From: Aralia elata
Lineage: Eukaryota > Streptophyta > Magnoliopsida > Apiales > Araliaceae
DNA: 64,000 nt
Assembly: GCA_034770075.1 (NCBI GenBank)
Contig: CM068382.1
Span: forward strand, 7,700,185 to 7,764,184
Direction of reading: 5' to 3'
Shown here: positions 12,645 through 23,605 of the stretch, piece by piece
Numbering within the stretch: position 1 is the first letter of the stretch
Layout: every line of letters starts with the position of its first letter
Notes under the pieces: model-generated
The model's input: the letters and a program-made list of their open reading frames with translations, nothing else
What the model was told of the DNA's origin: nothing
The model's database searches: none
Program-made: the position numbers and the translations under genes

Positions 12645-14313
12645 TGTTAGTATATATACTTTGTGGTTTTAATGATGACAATGCATATATGGGCTGAATT
12701 GATATTGTATTGGTTTATAATATATTTGGGCTACATTAGTCAAATATGTTTTTGCATGTTAAATATATTATGGATTGCATAGTTTTGTATGGGTGATATA
12801 TGTGTGTATTATGGACTATTGGGCTGATCTATAAAATGGATTTCAACAGGTTGCATTTTATTTATGATTGGAATCTGTTTCTCTAATATATTGCCAAGTC
12901 AGTTTTTTTTAATATAGCTGGAAAGTATTGTTAACCTGTTGTGGCTATATTGGGTTATATATTTATATATCTTTGATAATCTGTTTTGCTATGAAGACCA
13001 ATTCAAATCTGAATTGGAGTGTTTTAAGGAGTTTGGAATTGGTGTTTAATTCGAAGTAAAAGATAACAGGTTGGTTTCTAAATATTCTTTATTTCCTTTA
13101 TAATAGCCTGTTATATTTTTTGAATTAATATTGTTGGGATATATCTTTCTCATATATATATTATTCTCCTGTTATCTGATTATATGTTTTAATTAGTTAC
13201 CAAGTATTTTTGGTAATTTATATTCCTTGATTTATGGGATATATCTTCTGCAGATTTTGGCTTGGGAATTTGGTTTATATTGAACTATCTTTTTATTCCT
13301 ATAAAAATGGTCTTTCACATTTAGTCAAATTGGTAACCTATTGCAGCTAAGTTGGTTGCTTGTTATTAGGCAATAGATTTACTAAGTCTGTTGTACCTTA
13401 TTGGTTAAGAGAAATCTGCTGATTGGCTATTAGCTGTTGGACATTATTGTTTGCTGGATATTATCTATTTTACTAAGTCAATCAGTTGTGAATAAAATCT
13501 GCTGGGCAGATTTTTAGTTGAGCCAACTAGCTGTTATCTTTAGAAGGCTAACCAAACCTGCAGAAATAAGAGGATTCAAGTCTACTAGCCGTTACCTTCA
13601 TGCTATATATTCTGTCCAGGCTGCTAAAGGAGAGGAGACACACTGCTCAAGAAAAGAAGTCATATATTATTCTCCTGTTATTCATCTCATATTTTAAAAA
13701 GTCTAGTTTCAACTTTGTGATTAAATTCCCATATTCTTGTAAAGCTGAAATTCAGTATTTCCATAAGAGTTGCAAACAGATTGGAAGCTAGGTTAGCTTA
13801 GTGCTTGACGTGTGAGTCAAGGTTGTTTCTTTGATAGCTTTCAAGGTTACAGTGGTGCAAGAGTCTCATTAGTGAGAAGGGTTGCAGAGGTGCAAAGGGG
13901 GCATTGGTGTCTATTCAGAAAGCTTCATTGAAACAGGGAGTTCTTTTGTATTGTGTATTGGAAATTTAATTAATAAAATGCGTCTCCAATATCATTTGAT
14001 ATTGGACGTGGAGTAGGCCATTAGATTAGAGGATAAAGGTTGAACCACTTAAAAATCCTTGTGTTGTGGTTTGTTTATCTTGCATGATCTGATAATTTAG
14101 TTTTCTGCATTTTCTGGTTTCGAATTCTGTTGGTCTTTAAAATTACACTAAAACCGACAGGGTTACTTGTCTGATTATAACTAAAACAGACAGGGTTACC
14201 TGTCCGATTATAGTCTACAACAGTAAACTTAAAAAATTATCCACTGTTATTACTTGGGGGTTTGTTCACCTATTCACCTACCCTCTAGGTGTGCTTACAT
14301 ACACGAAATTACA
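12645..14313 (+). mobile_element. Solo LTR (copia-like), TSD agaag
   Basis: Begins TGTTAGTATATATACTTTG and ends GAAATTACA, with the perfect 5-bp TSD agaag at 12640-12644 and 14314-14318. It is 1669 bp. The opening TTTAATGATGACAA and the late ACCTATTCACC...CTCTAGGTGTG block resemble LTRs of the SIRE/Maximus copia lineage. That lineage call is from memory and uncertain. No internal region is present. Confidence 0.8.
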
Positions 14314-15632
14314 AGAAGTGTAGCAATCCGAGAGCTTAATGCCAATTCCAGCTGGTTGTACTGTTGGTTACTTAAACCATGTGGTTGAGCTAGTGAAGCA
14401 GTATAGTAACTAAACATATAAAGTCCAGGAGGAAGTAATTCAATTCTTCTTTTGTGTAACAGAAGTGGTGTTAAGGGGCAACGGAATTAATTTTTACTGA
14501 TGTATTTTGACCCCCCCTCTAAAAATTTCCTGGTTTCACCACTGACCGTCATCATTGACCCATTAAGTCACCATTACTGTCAACATCTCCAATGCCCGAT
14601 AGCAACAACCATCTCCAACCCCCGACAGCAACAACCATCTCCTACCCCCGTCTCACCACCATCACCCACCCACCACCACACAACCGCTACCAACAAACTC
14701 ACCCTATCACCAAATTCAAATCCATAATTTGTATCTCTATCTCAGCGCACCACTGAACTTCAAAATTTCGCTATCTTCGATCTAAATTCTTGATCCAATG
14801 TTCTTAATTACAAATTGCGGCACCATCGACTTTGAGAATACCATCTGATCTACAATTCTAGATCTAGTGTGCTTAGCAATCGACTCACGAGTTCTAAAAA
14901 TCCAGTGGTGCAAGTTTTTTTCTTACTTTGTCTCTCTCAATATATATATGTAGTAATATACATCAATCATAGAGGTTTCTCCATGGTGCGACTCAGAGCT
15001 TGGTTAGGGCTTGAAGGAGTTGAAGAAGTTTTAGATATGTGAGGATGGTCTTGATGGTGATAATGGTGGTGGCGGCGACGGCGATCGGTGGTTGGTTGGT
15101 GGTGGTTTCTTTTGATAATGATTTGATCAGATACAAGATGGAAGGATGATTTAGTTGTGGTGGTGATTTTTTAAATTTTTTTTACATTATCAATGTCTTA
15201 ATTAAGTCTTTAAATTAGTTATTATAGAAATAATTCCTTAAATTAATATTTTTATTGTTTAATGAAGTCGAACCGTATTTTAATACAGTCAAATCGTATA
15301 AAACTATTAGTCTTACTAGAAAATTACATATTCCAGTCAATTTCAGTTGGAATTTGAATTTGGAAGGACATTGTGGGAAATTAGATAGTTGATGTAATTG
15401 ATGTGTAAGCCCAATACTTTAGGGGTCAAATTGCGAGGAGGGTGGAACTTGATGTAATAAACGTGTATTTTACCCTTAATAATTTTGCCCCTCTAGCTAG
15501 AGCTCACAAGTGAGGCGCTTATTAATACAACAAATTACAATTCCTATTATGAGATCCAGAAGTTGCTCTTTACTTCAATTTACAATTACGACTTATTTTC
15601 TTCTTTCTTTTTTCATTTTGACTCCTGAAATC

Positions 15633-16265
15633 TTATCTTTTGGATACAAGGCCTGCCTTGATCTTCTGAATGGTAGCTACGTCCGTTTTAAAAGACTTGG
15701 CAAGAATTCCATCATCAACACCAGTGGCAAATACAGTGGAAGGAAGCGAAACTACCGCAGTGCTTGCACTACCAAAAGCAGCAATACCCATGGCTGGTTT
15801 GCTGGGATCAGCATTGTATTGATAGTGAACCAATCCTTTAGGAAATATAAACATGTCTCCGGCATGAAGCGTTTGAATGTAGAGTTTGTTAGTGGTGTCA
15901 ATAAATCCCACCATAAGGCTGCCTTTCAGCAGAAAAAATAGACCCGTAGCGTGAGGGCGAGTGTGGGGCGGGCTTATGCCGCCTCCTGGCAATAGGAGAA
16001 CAGATAATGAGACGCTCTGGCCATTGAGACCTGGGAATTCTGTTAGGCTAGCTTTTGTTGTTCCGTTATAGCTTGTTGGTGAATTTTTGAAATCAAATAT
16101 GCTGCGCAATCCAGTGAACGTGAAGAAATTTTCATCAACTTTTGTCAAGTTATCTGGCACTATGAAGTCGGATAAGATATCTGGATCACCTCCTCGAATC
16201 AATCCCATATAGGCAAAGGTAGCAAAAATGAAAAATGTAACATGTTTTACCAAGATTGAGGCCAT
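15633..16265 (-). CDS. Germin-like protein with altered metal-binding site
   Basis: A 210-residue, intronless cupin of the germin-like family (usual length about 210-220), probably of the rice-GLP9-like group. Residues 1-26 are a hydrophobic signal peptide, so an apoplastic or secreted protein is expected; DPDILSDF follows. Germin box 1 (about 95-115) reads HTRPHATG at 101-108, where barley germin has HxHxxxxE. By alignment H101 is kept, but the second His is R103 and the Glu is G108. Box 2 keeps G136-D137, F141-P142, H147 and N151. Two of four manganese ligands are therefore missing, and oxalate oxidase or SOD activity by the usual mechanism is unlikely. There are no cysteines, so the N-terminal disulfide of true germins is absent. 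The start is the only Met before the signal peptide, with a TATA-like box just upstream. It is either a diverged functional paralogue or an early pseudogene; the frame is otherwise intact. Confidence 0.9.
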   Translation of the reverse strand: MASILVKHVTFFIFATFAYMGLIRGGDPDILSDFIVPDNLTKVDENFFTFTGLRSIFDFKNSPTSYNGTTKASLTEFPGLNGQSVSLSVLLLPGGGISPPHTRPHATGLFFLLKGSLMVGFIDTTNKLYIQTLHAGDMFIFPKGLVHYQYNADPSKPAMGIAAFGSASTAVVSLPSTVFATGVDDGILAKSFKTDVATIQKIKAGLVSKR

Positions 16266-16301
16266 TTTGCTTGAAGAGTAAGGAGATGAGATTAATAGTA
16301 C

Positions 16302-16309
16302 TTATAAAG
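16302..16309 (-). promoter_or_regulatory. TATA-like box of the germin-like gene
   Basis: On the minus strand this reads CTTTATAA, about 40 bases upstream of the start codon. That would give a very short 5' UTR. The same element (TATATATA-rich) sits at the matching place in the duplicated upstream unit near 16530. Confidence 0.45.
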
Positions 16310-16403
16310 AAGTTGTTTTTTAGTACGAAAAATGAGCTAGCTGATTTGCTGATTTATAGTGGCTTAGTTGGGGCTTGATGGTAACGATTTTTGTCCTTTT
16401 CAT

Positions 16404-16493
16404 TTGGTATTTGCCAGCTTCACAATTCTGTAAAGAGAGAAGAAAGATAAAGAAATTCATCCTAGCTAGTATGTAGAGTTTAATTGAGGCCAT
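16404..16493 (-). pseudogene. Remnant 5' end of a second germin-like gene
   Basis: The minus strand encodes a signal-peptide-like start (MASIKLYILA...FFIFLL) similar to the first 20 residues of the neighbouring germin-like protein, then loses similarity. The upstream sequence of both (16266-16400 and 16494-16634) is a tandem duplicate, with shared blocks GTAAGGAGATGAGA, GGTACGAAAA-like and GGGGCTTGATGGTA. A tandem gene duplication is inferred in which the second copy kept only its promoter and first codons. Confidence 0.7.
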
Positions 16494-16634
16494 GTTGCTT
16501 GGAGTGTAAGGAGATGAGACAGATAGTATATATATAAAGTTGTTTTTAATTTGGTACGAAAATTGACCAAGTTCATTTGCTGAGTTATAGTGGCTGGTTT
16601 GGGGCTTGATGGTATCGATTCTTGTTCTTCTCAT

Positions 16635-16985
16635 TTTCTAGTTTTGATTAGACAGCTGTAACCCAAATTTGCCTTATCTTGGGGTTTTTTTTTTGACATT
16701 AACACTATGGACATCAGATGAAGTGAGAAATTGGATTAAAATTAATGTTGGTCATAGCTTTAAAAGATCCTTAGAATCATCTATTACAACGTCGAAACAA
16801 TGTGAGCAACTTTTAACACGTTGAAAGCCTGCGAATTACTTGAGAGTAGATAACTTTAAGATAATTTTTTCATCTTCAAAAAAAAAACAGAAAGAAAGAA
16901 AGAAAAAAAGATCAATGCCTTTAAGATAATTGTTGCTTAAGTTGACAAGTATTAAGTCAACCTTGTATATTAGACCTTCAACTTA
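16635..16985. other. Non-coding stretch, nothing recognised
   Basis: Intergenic DNA between the germin-like region and family-A copy 3. It holds a short A/GAAA-rich tract near 16880-16910. Confidence 0.4.
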
Positions 16986-18614
16986 TGTGACGCCCCCAAA
17001 TCCGGGTACCTTCAAACCCGTATTCGAGGCTACAAGGTACTAATCATTCACATGTATCTATCTATAAAGTAATAACCAACATGAAGGTAACTAACATTAT
17101 TACAAACTTATTCATTACAATCCCAGGTTCTAAGATATTTAGAAATTTGCATTACATGATACTAATAATAATTTAAGTATTATGACATATGACATAACAT
17201 TCGTTTATTACAATAAACACTTGTCGAATACTCGTTCAGCTTTCCTTTCCCCTTGTCTGTTCCTGAACATTCGGCACGTTCGGGTTTCACTGAAAACATT
17301 TAATTTCAAAGCAAGAATGAGCATTTAATTGTCCAGCAAGTATTAACAGTTCATAAATAACATATCGCAAGGATTAAATGCTTTCTTGGAGATATACTTT
17401 TACAATGAAACAAGACTGTAAAGTATCTGAAACATTCATAATAACATGACTCGCTTTTATTTTCGAAACGACATATTGACTTTAGCTGAGCGATCAAAGG
17501 ACCACAAACTTTTTCTTTTCAAAAAGGTTCTTATAGACATTCATCTATTAACCGTCTGGTCTTACGGGCACAGTGGGTAATCAGCCCGTTATGCCCTGCG
17601 TTGATCAACAATATCTTATCATAATGACATTACGTTCTGCGTAACTGCCTTTCAGCAAAATTAAAACTTTTCCAAATAAGGGATGTTCATACTCAGTCTT
17701 GAGTTCAAACCAAAGCAATTTAGTTGAACAGCTCTATCTAGCATCAATAATATTTCAAAGACTTAAATTGAAAGCAATGAAACATGTGTCTAGCTAATTC
17801 AAATGGCATAGACTTCTTTTTAAACAGTTTATGCATATATTCATGCTTTAGAGAGGTGCATTATAGCACAATCATTGAACAACTCAAGATATTTGCATTC
17901 GATATATGAGTAGAATGAAATTTAGAACATTTGCATAGTCAGGAGACATACACATGACCAATTATTGAGCAAGGATAAAGAACTCGTATCAAGTAGAGAA
18001 ACTTGCATGTAAACAAATATTTCACAAGGATAGAGAACTTGCCTTTAGCGTTCTTTAAGATTGACGTTAACCGTCCTTGATAATTTCCTACACATATAAT
18101 TCATGTATACATACCAATTAGCCACAAATGAAGCTAATTATTGGTTTATTTTAATTTCTAACTCATATTTTACTGTGTTCATTATATTGAATTTAAAACC
18201 TTCTTGGAGTTTTATAACAATTAACATCACGTCTAGACATTCATACATTGAACATTCGCATCATACTTATATGAATGTTAGTGTTCTATTTTTTGTATTT
18301 ACTATTTGTCGTTTCTTATAGTTTTTCGCTTTATTAGAGAAATAAAATATCATTTACATTGCCATTTCTTGCCACGGTGCTTTGACACTTAACAGTCAAG
18401 CTCATTTTGATTTATATGAGTGCGTTGAACAATACACTTGAATGTATGCTCAATGTCTTATTGCTTTATTACGTATTCTATTTTAAATCAATTCTTTAAT
18501 AACTTCTTGGTTGACTTAAATTATTCTATAATAGAGTTATTTATAACATCTATACGCATCCTAAGTTGAATCATACAACTTAAGTGTTTCTTATTTATAA
18601 TTTTATCCAGTTTT

Positions 18615-18866
18615 TGTTGAGATATGTTTGAGTTTGTTAGTCAAGGTTTGCTTAGTCAAATAAACTCCTATGTTTTAGGAGAGTTAGAGAGTCAGTCAAG
18701 TTTGTTGAGTTTGTTTTTTAATTAGACCAAGTCTTCAGCTGTTCCACCACAATCTCAGGGTTGTTGAGATGTGGTTTTGTATTTCCAGTGGCTATTTAAA
18801 GCCAGTTCATTGATATTAATAAAGTATCTCATTTTAGCTGAACTTATAAGTCTTTGTTTTATAACA
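18615..18866 (+). repeat. Copia 5' LTR
   Basis: A 252-bp LTR. A TATTTAAAG promoter-like motif lies near 18793-18801 and AATAAAGT near 18818. Confidence 0.95.
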
Positions 18867-18869
18867 TTG

Positions 18870-18881
18870 TGGTATCAGAGC
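18870..18881 (+). promoter_or_regulatory. Primer-binding site (initiator tRNA-Met)
   Basis: TGGTATCAGAGC lies four bases after the 5' LTR. It complements the 3' end of initiator tRNA-Met, the usual primer of plant copia elements. Confidence 0.9.
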
Positions 18882-18987
18882 TAAAAAGGGGCCTGGGTGT
18901 GAGAGAGATTAAACATTGTGTGGGTGTGAGAAGAAGAGTGTGAAAGTTAAAACAGAGAGTGTGTGTGAAGAAGACAACTTCGAGAAG

Positions 18988-21900
18988 ATGGCCACTGATG
19001 GACAGAACTTGCTAAGCATCCCCAAGTTTGACGGTGACTATGATTACTGGAGTATGCTCATGGAGAACCTCCTCCGCTCGAAAGAGTATTGGAGCATCAT
19101 AGATCCGGGATACACAGAGCCTTCCTCCACAGCCGTGTTGACAGCCAGCCAGACCAAAACTCTAGAAGAACAGCGCGTGAAAGACTTGAAGGCTAAGAAC
19201 TATCTTTTACAGTCCATCAACAAGTCCATTCTGAAGACCATTACTCAGAAAGAAACTGCCAAGCAACTGTGGGACTCGATGAAGATCAAATATCAAGGCA
19301 ATGAAAGGGTTCAAAGGGCCCAACTCCAAATTCTTCGCAGAAACTTTGAATTACTAGAAATGAAGCTCGGAGAATCAGTAACCGACTATTTTGGCAGAGT
19401 GATGGTAGTAGCTAATGATATGAGAAACTATGGAGACGACATGCCAGATGTAAAGATTGTTGAGAAGATTCTGCGTACACTCACAGAAAAATTCAACTAC
19501 ATCGTGTGCTCAATCGAAGAATCAAAGGATATTGATAGCCTCACTATTGATCAATTGCAAAGTTCCTTGCTTGTACATGAGCAAAAATTCAGAAAAGCTG
19601 GAGGAGATGATCAAGCACTGAAGGTGTCATATGAAAACAGAACAGGAGGACGAGGGAGAGCACAAGGAGGCTTTAGAGGCAGTGGAGTTATGAGAGGCAG
19701 AGGCAGAGGCAGAGGTCTGAATAGAGCAACCATTGAGTGTTTTAAGTGCCATTAGTTGGGGCACTTTCAATATGAGTGTCCAAAGTGGGAAAAGGCTGCT
19801 AATTATGCCGAGATAGATGAGGAGGAAGAACTGCTTCTAATGGTCTTGGTGGAAGAGAACAAATCAAGTAGAGAAGGGGTGTGGTTTCTTGATTCAGGCT
19901 GCAGCAACCATATGACAGGGAACAAACAATGGTTCACTGAATTTGATGAAGATTACAGGCACTCTGTGAAGCTTGGAAACAACATGAGAATGGATGTGAT
20001 GGGCAAAGGTTGTGTCAGGCTACAAGTTGGAGATGTCAAGCAGGTAGTAACTGACGTCTATTATGTTCCTGAATTGAAAAATAATCTGCTCAGCATAGGT
20101 CAATTTCAAGAGAAAGGTCTAGCTATTCTAATTCAAGATGGAGCTTGCAAAGTCTATCACAAGACAAGGGGTCTTATCATGCAGTCAGAGATGACAACAA
20201 ATCGTATGTTTGTAGTGCTTGCACATGTAGTTGCCCAACAATCAAATTGTCTAAACACTACCACATAGGACATCACTGAGTTATGACATCAAAGGTACGG
20301 TCAATTGAGTCATAAGAATCTTTGTACTTTGCAACACAAGAATTTAGTGAAGGGACTGCCTCAACTTAAACCTACAAACAAAGTATGTACAAGCTGCATG
20401 GTTGGAAAACAACACAGAGATGCCATACCTAAGAAAAGCAAGTGGAGAGCTTCGAGGAGACTTCAGCTTATACATGCTGATTTGTGTGGTCCCATAACTC
20501 CAACTTCAAACAGTGGAAAGAGGTACATATTAAGCTTTATTGATGACTATAGTAGGAGGATATGGGTGTATTTTCTTGTTGAGAAAAAGGAGGCATTTGC
20601 GATGTTTAAAGTATTTAAAAACTTTGTTGAAAAGGAGAAAGGATTGTATATTTGTTGTTTGAGAACAGATAGAGGTGGTGAGTTCACCTCAAAAGATTTC
20701 AACGAGTTTTGTACTACTCATGGCATCAAAAGACAACTTACAGCGGCGTACACACCCCAACAAAATGGAGTAGCAGAGCGTAAGAATCGTACTATTATGA
20801 ATATGGTACGATGCTTACTCATAGAGAAGAAGATACCAAAGTCCTTTTGGCCAGAAGCTGTGAGATGGGCAGTCCATGTTCTTAACAGAAGTCCTACAGT
20901 AGCTGTGAAGAACAAGACACCAGAAGAGAGCTGGAGTGGTGTGAAGCCTAATGTTGAGTATTTCAGAGTGTTCGGATGCATAGGCCATGTGCATGTTTCG
21001 GATGCCAAGAGAACAAAACTTGAAGACAAAAGCTTCAAAGCCATCTTGCTCGGTGTCAGTGAAGAGTCTAAGGCTTATAGGCTCTACGATCCTATTGCAA
21101 AAAAGGTTGTGACCAGTAGAGATGTTGTATTTGATGAAGGCAACTGTTGGGATTAGAGTGAAAAAGAAACTGATCTAGAAATGCTTACTTGGGGCGAGAA
21201 TGAAGAGCAAGAAAGTGCAGCAGAAAATGAAGGTGACAGTGAAGAAGATGAAGAGCAAAATGAAGCTGAAACCGACAGTAATGAAACAAGTTCTGATAGT
21301 AGCAATACTCGTGAAAGCTCACTAGAAGAAGCAGCTGAAGCTAGAAGAGTTACAAGGTTTCCAACATGGATGAGAGACTATGAAAGCGGGGAAGGTTTGT
21401 CTGAAGAAGAAAATGTACAGAATTTTGTTATGTTTGTTTCTAATGAGGATCCTACAAGTTATGAAGAGGCTGCACTAAGTCTTAAATGGAGAAAAGCAAT
21501 GGATGTTGAAATTGCAGCCATAGTGAAGAACAAGACGTGGGAGCTAGTGGACTTACCTATGGGAGCAAAAAGGATAGGTGTGAAATGGGTATATAAAACA
21601 AAACTTGATGAGAATGGGAAGTTTGAAAAGTATAAAGCACGGTTGGTAGCAAAGGGCTATGCACAAGTACACGGAATAGATTTTAGTGAAGTGTTCGCTC
21701 CAGTGGCTCGTTGGGACACAATCAGAATGGTGCTAGCATTGGCGGCTCAAAGAGGATGGATCGTGTTTCAACTTGATGTTAAAAGTGCCTTCTTGCATGG
21801 TGAGTTAAGTGAAGTTGTTTATGTGGATCAGCCTCTTGGTTACATAAAAGAAGGTGAGGAAGAAAAAGTTTATAAGTTGAAAAAGGCACTTTATGGCTTT

Positions 21901-22989
21901 ACGACAGGCACCAAGGGCATGGTATAGCAAGATTGAAGGATATTTTGTTGAGTCAGGTTTCAAAAAATGCAGCTATGAGCACACACTATTTGTGAAAGTT
22001 GAAGGAAAAGGTAAAATTTTGATCGTAAGTCTTTATGTTGACGATCTTATTTTTACTGGAAATGATTGTGTTATGATTGAGAATTTTAAGAAAGTCTATG
22101 ATGCATAAGTTTGAAATGACGGATTTAGGAGAAATGAAATACTTTCTGGGAGTTGAGGTTAAGCAAGGAGCAGGAGGGATACATTTGTGTCAGAGTAAAT
22201 ATGCAAAGGAAGTGCTAGACAGATTCGGAATGAACAGAGAGTAATCCCGTGAGGAATCCAATTGTGCCTGGTTCAAAGTTGTCAAAAGAAGGAGGTGGAG
22301 CTGAGGTAGATGGAACTCGGTATAAGCAACTTGTTGGCAGCCTCATGTATCTGACTGCTACTAGACCAGATCTTATGTATATAGTTTGTCTCATCAGTCG
22401 ATTTATGGCTCATCCAAAAGAAGTACATTGGGCAGCAGCTAAAAGGATTCTACGTTATCTCAGAGGAACTATTGATATGGGAATATACTATAGAAGAAAA
22501 GTGTTTGATGATTTGGTGGGTTATTGTGATAGTGATTATGCTGGTAATGTTGATGATGCTCGAAGTACAACTGGTTTCGTGTTTATGTTGAGTGCTGGGG
22601 CAGTATCTTGGTCTTCACGAAAACAGCCTATTGTAACTTTGTCAACTACGGAAGCGGAATATGTTGCTGCTACAGCTTGCGCCTGTCAGTGTGTATGGAT
22701 GCAGAGAATTCTTAAGAGTCTTGGCTATGATCATTGTAGGTGTGTGACGTTTTGTGACAATACTTCTACAATTAAATTGACCAAGAATCCTGTGTTCCAT
22801 GGTAGGAGCAAACATATTAATGTGAGATTTCATTTTATTCGAGATCTTACAAAGGACAGTGTTGTGAAACTTGAATTTTGTTGGAGTAGTGAGCAGCTTG
22901 CGGATATATTCACAAAACCCCTGAAGTTGGAAGCATTTGAAAGGCTTCGGAAAATGCTTGGAATTGTGGCTAAAAGTGAAGTAAACTGA
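18988..22989 (+). pseudogene. Copia gag-pol polyprotein, broken
   Basis: The likely start is ATG 18988 (MATDGQNLL); the frame is open further upstream without another ATG. Gag of the UBN2/retrotran_gag_2 type is followed by a CCHC knuckle (CFKCH at 19738-19752) cut by TAG at 19753-19755. Protease motif WFLDSGCSNH lies near 19883. The integrase zinc region (CTSC) and core follow, with FIDDYSR, RTDRGGEF and PQQNGVAERKN. RT carries YVDDLIFTG near 22035. RNase H carries GYCDSDYAG near 22520 and STTEAEYVA near 22643. Stops: TAG 19753, TAG 20266, TGA 20284, TAG 21154. Frame changes occur near 21900, 22090 and 22240, each fitting one extra base, so the original frame is regained for RNase H. Mutation or assembly error could both explain the clustered insertions. 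Confidence 0.9.
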
Positions 22990-23010
22990 ACTGCTCTCAG
23001 CAGCTTCAGT

Positions 23011-23020
23011 TTAGGGGAAG
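23011..23020 (+). promoter_or_regulatory. Copia polypurine tract
   Basis: TTAGGGGAAG stands three bases before the 3' LTR, where plus-strand priming is expected. Confidence 0.75.
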
Positions 23021-23023
23021 AAT

Positions 23024-23275
23024 TGTTGAGATATGTTTGAGTTTGTTAGTCAAGGTTTGCTTAGTCAAATAAACTCCTATGTTTTAGGAGAGTTAGAGAG
23101 TCAGTCAAGTTTGTTGAGTTTGTTTTTTAATTAGACCAAGTCTTCAGCTGTTCCACCACAATCTCAGGGTTGTTGAGATGTGGTTTTGTATTTCCAGTGG
23201 CTATTTAAAGCCAGTTCATTGATATTAATAAAGTATCTCATTTTAGCTGAACTTATAAGTGTTTGTTTTATAACA
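23024..23275 (+). repeat. Copia 3' LTR
   Basis: 252 bp, identical to the 5' LTR except for one base by eye. Confidence 0.95.
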
Positions 23276-23469
23276 GTTTTGTATTCAATTCCCATTTGCT
23301 CTTATACTTTCATTTGAATTGGTATTGAAACTTTACAATTGAATTTTATCAACTTATAATTAGTTTCATTTAGCTTCTTTATGTTTACCGAATCAATACT
23401 TGAAAGGCATTTAATTGTAGTGCAGGTTACCACTGCTTAGCAAAACCAAAACTTTCTTGGTGTTCTGCA

Positions 23470-23605
23470 GTAGCGGCGTTGCAGCTCCCCAATAAGCCTT
23501 GGTAGCGGAGCTGCGGCACTGCCTTATGAAATTATTTAATTTTTCAGCATGGGCGCTGCGACGCCAGTTTTATCCTACACATTGGCGCTGCGGCGCTAGT
23601 GTTCA
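23470..23605. repeat. GCGCTGCGGCGC-type patch in family-A copy 3
   Basis: Near-repeats such as GGAGCTGCGGCACTGCC, GGCGCTGCGACGCC and GGCGCTGCGGCGCT. When the copia insertion is removed, the patch lies about 1.8 kb from the element start. That is comparable to the GCGCAGCTGCGC patch of copy 2 (about 1.45 kb) and the CTGCTG patch of copy 1 (about 1.85 kb). Confidence 0.7.

Larger units (their letters stand above)
10795..15310. mobile_element. Degraded DNA-transposon-like segment with inverted ends
   Basis: A 45-bp stretch at 10976-11020 is matched in inverse orientation at 15261-15305 (about 40 of 45 bases). The left end begins CATTACAAGAAAAATCC, close to a CACTA-type terminus, followed by repeated CGACGGAAA/CCGTCGAAA-like motifs. 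A matching right terminus is not seen, so the right end is probably lost. The segment contains the foldback MITE and a solo LTR as later insertions. No transposase is visible. AT-rich DNA at 11040-11600 and the stretches 11600-12000 and 14319-15250 hold no recognisable gene. Confidence 0.4.
18615..23275 (+). mobile_element. Ty1/copia retrotransposon, young but disabled
   Basis: Bounded by 252-bp LTRs (TGTTGAG...TATAACA) and the perfect TSD gtttt (18610-18614 and 23276-23280). Order inside is PBS, gag, protease, integrase, RT, RNase H, PPT, which is the copia order. By eye the two LTRs differ at one position (C versus G near 18851 and 23261). The 4661-bp length is normal for a small copia element. 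The coding region has four in-frame stops and three frameshifts, so it is not autonomous as read. Confidence 0.95.

Noticed and set aside
15510..15941. 143-aa plus-strand frame
   Set aside because: Shadow of the germin-like gene on the opposite strand.
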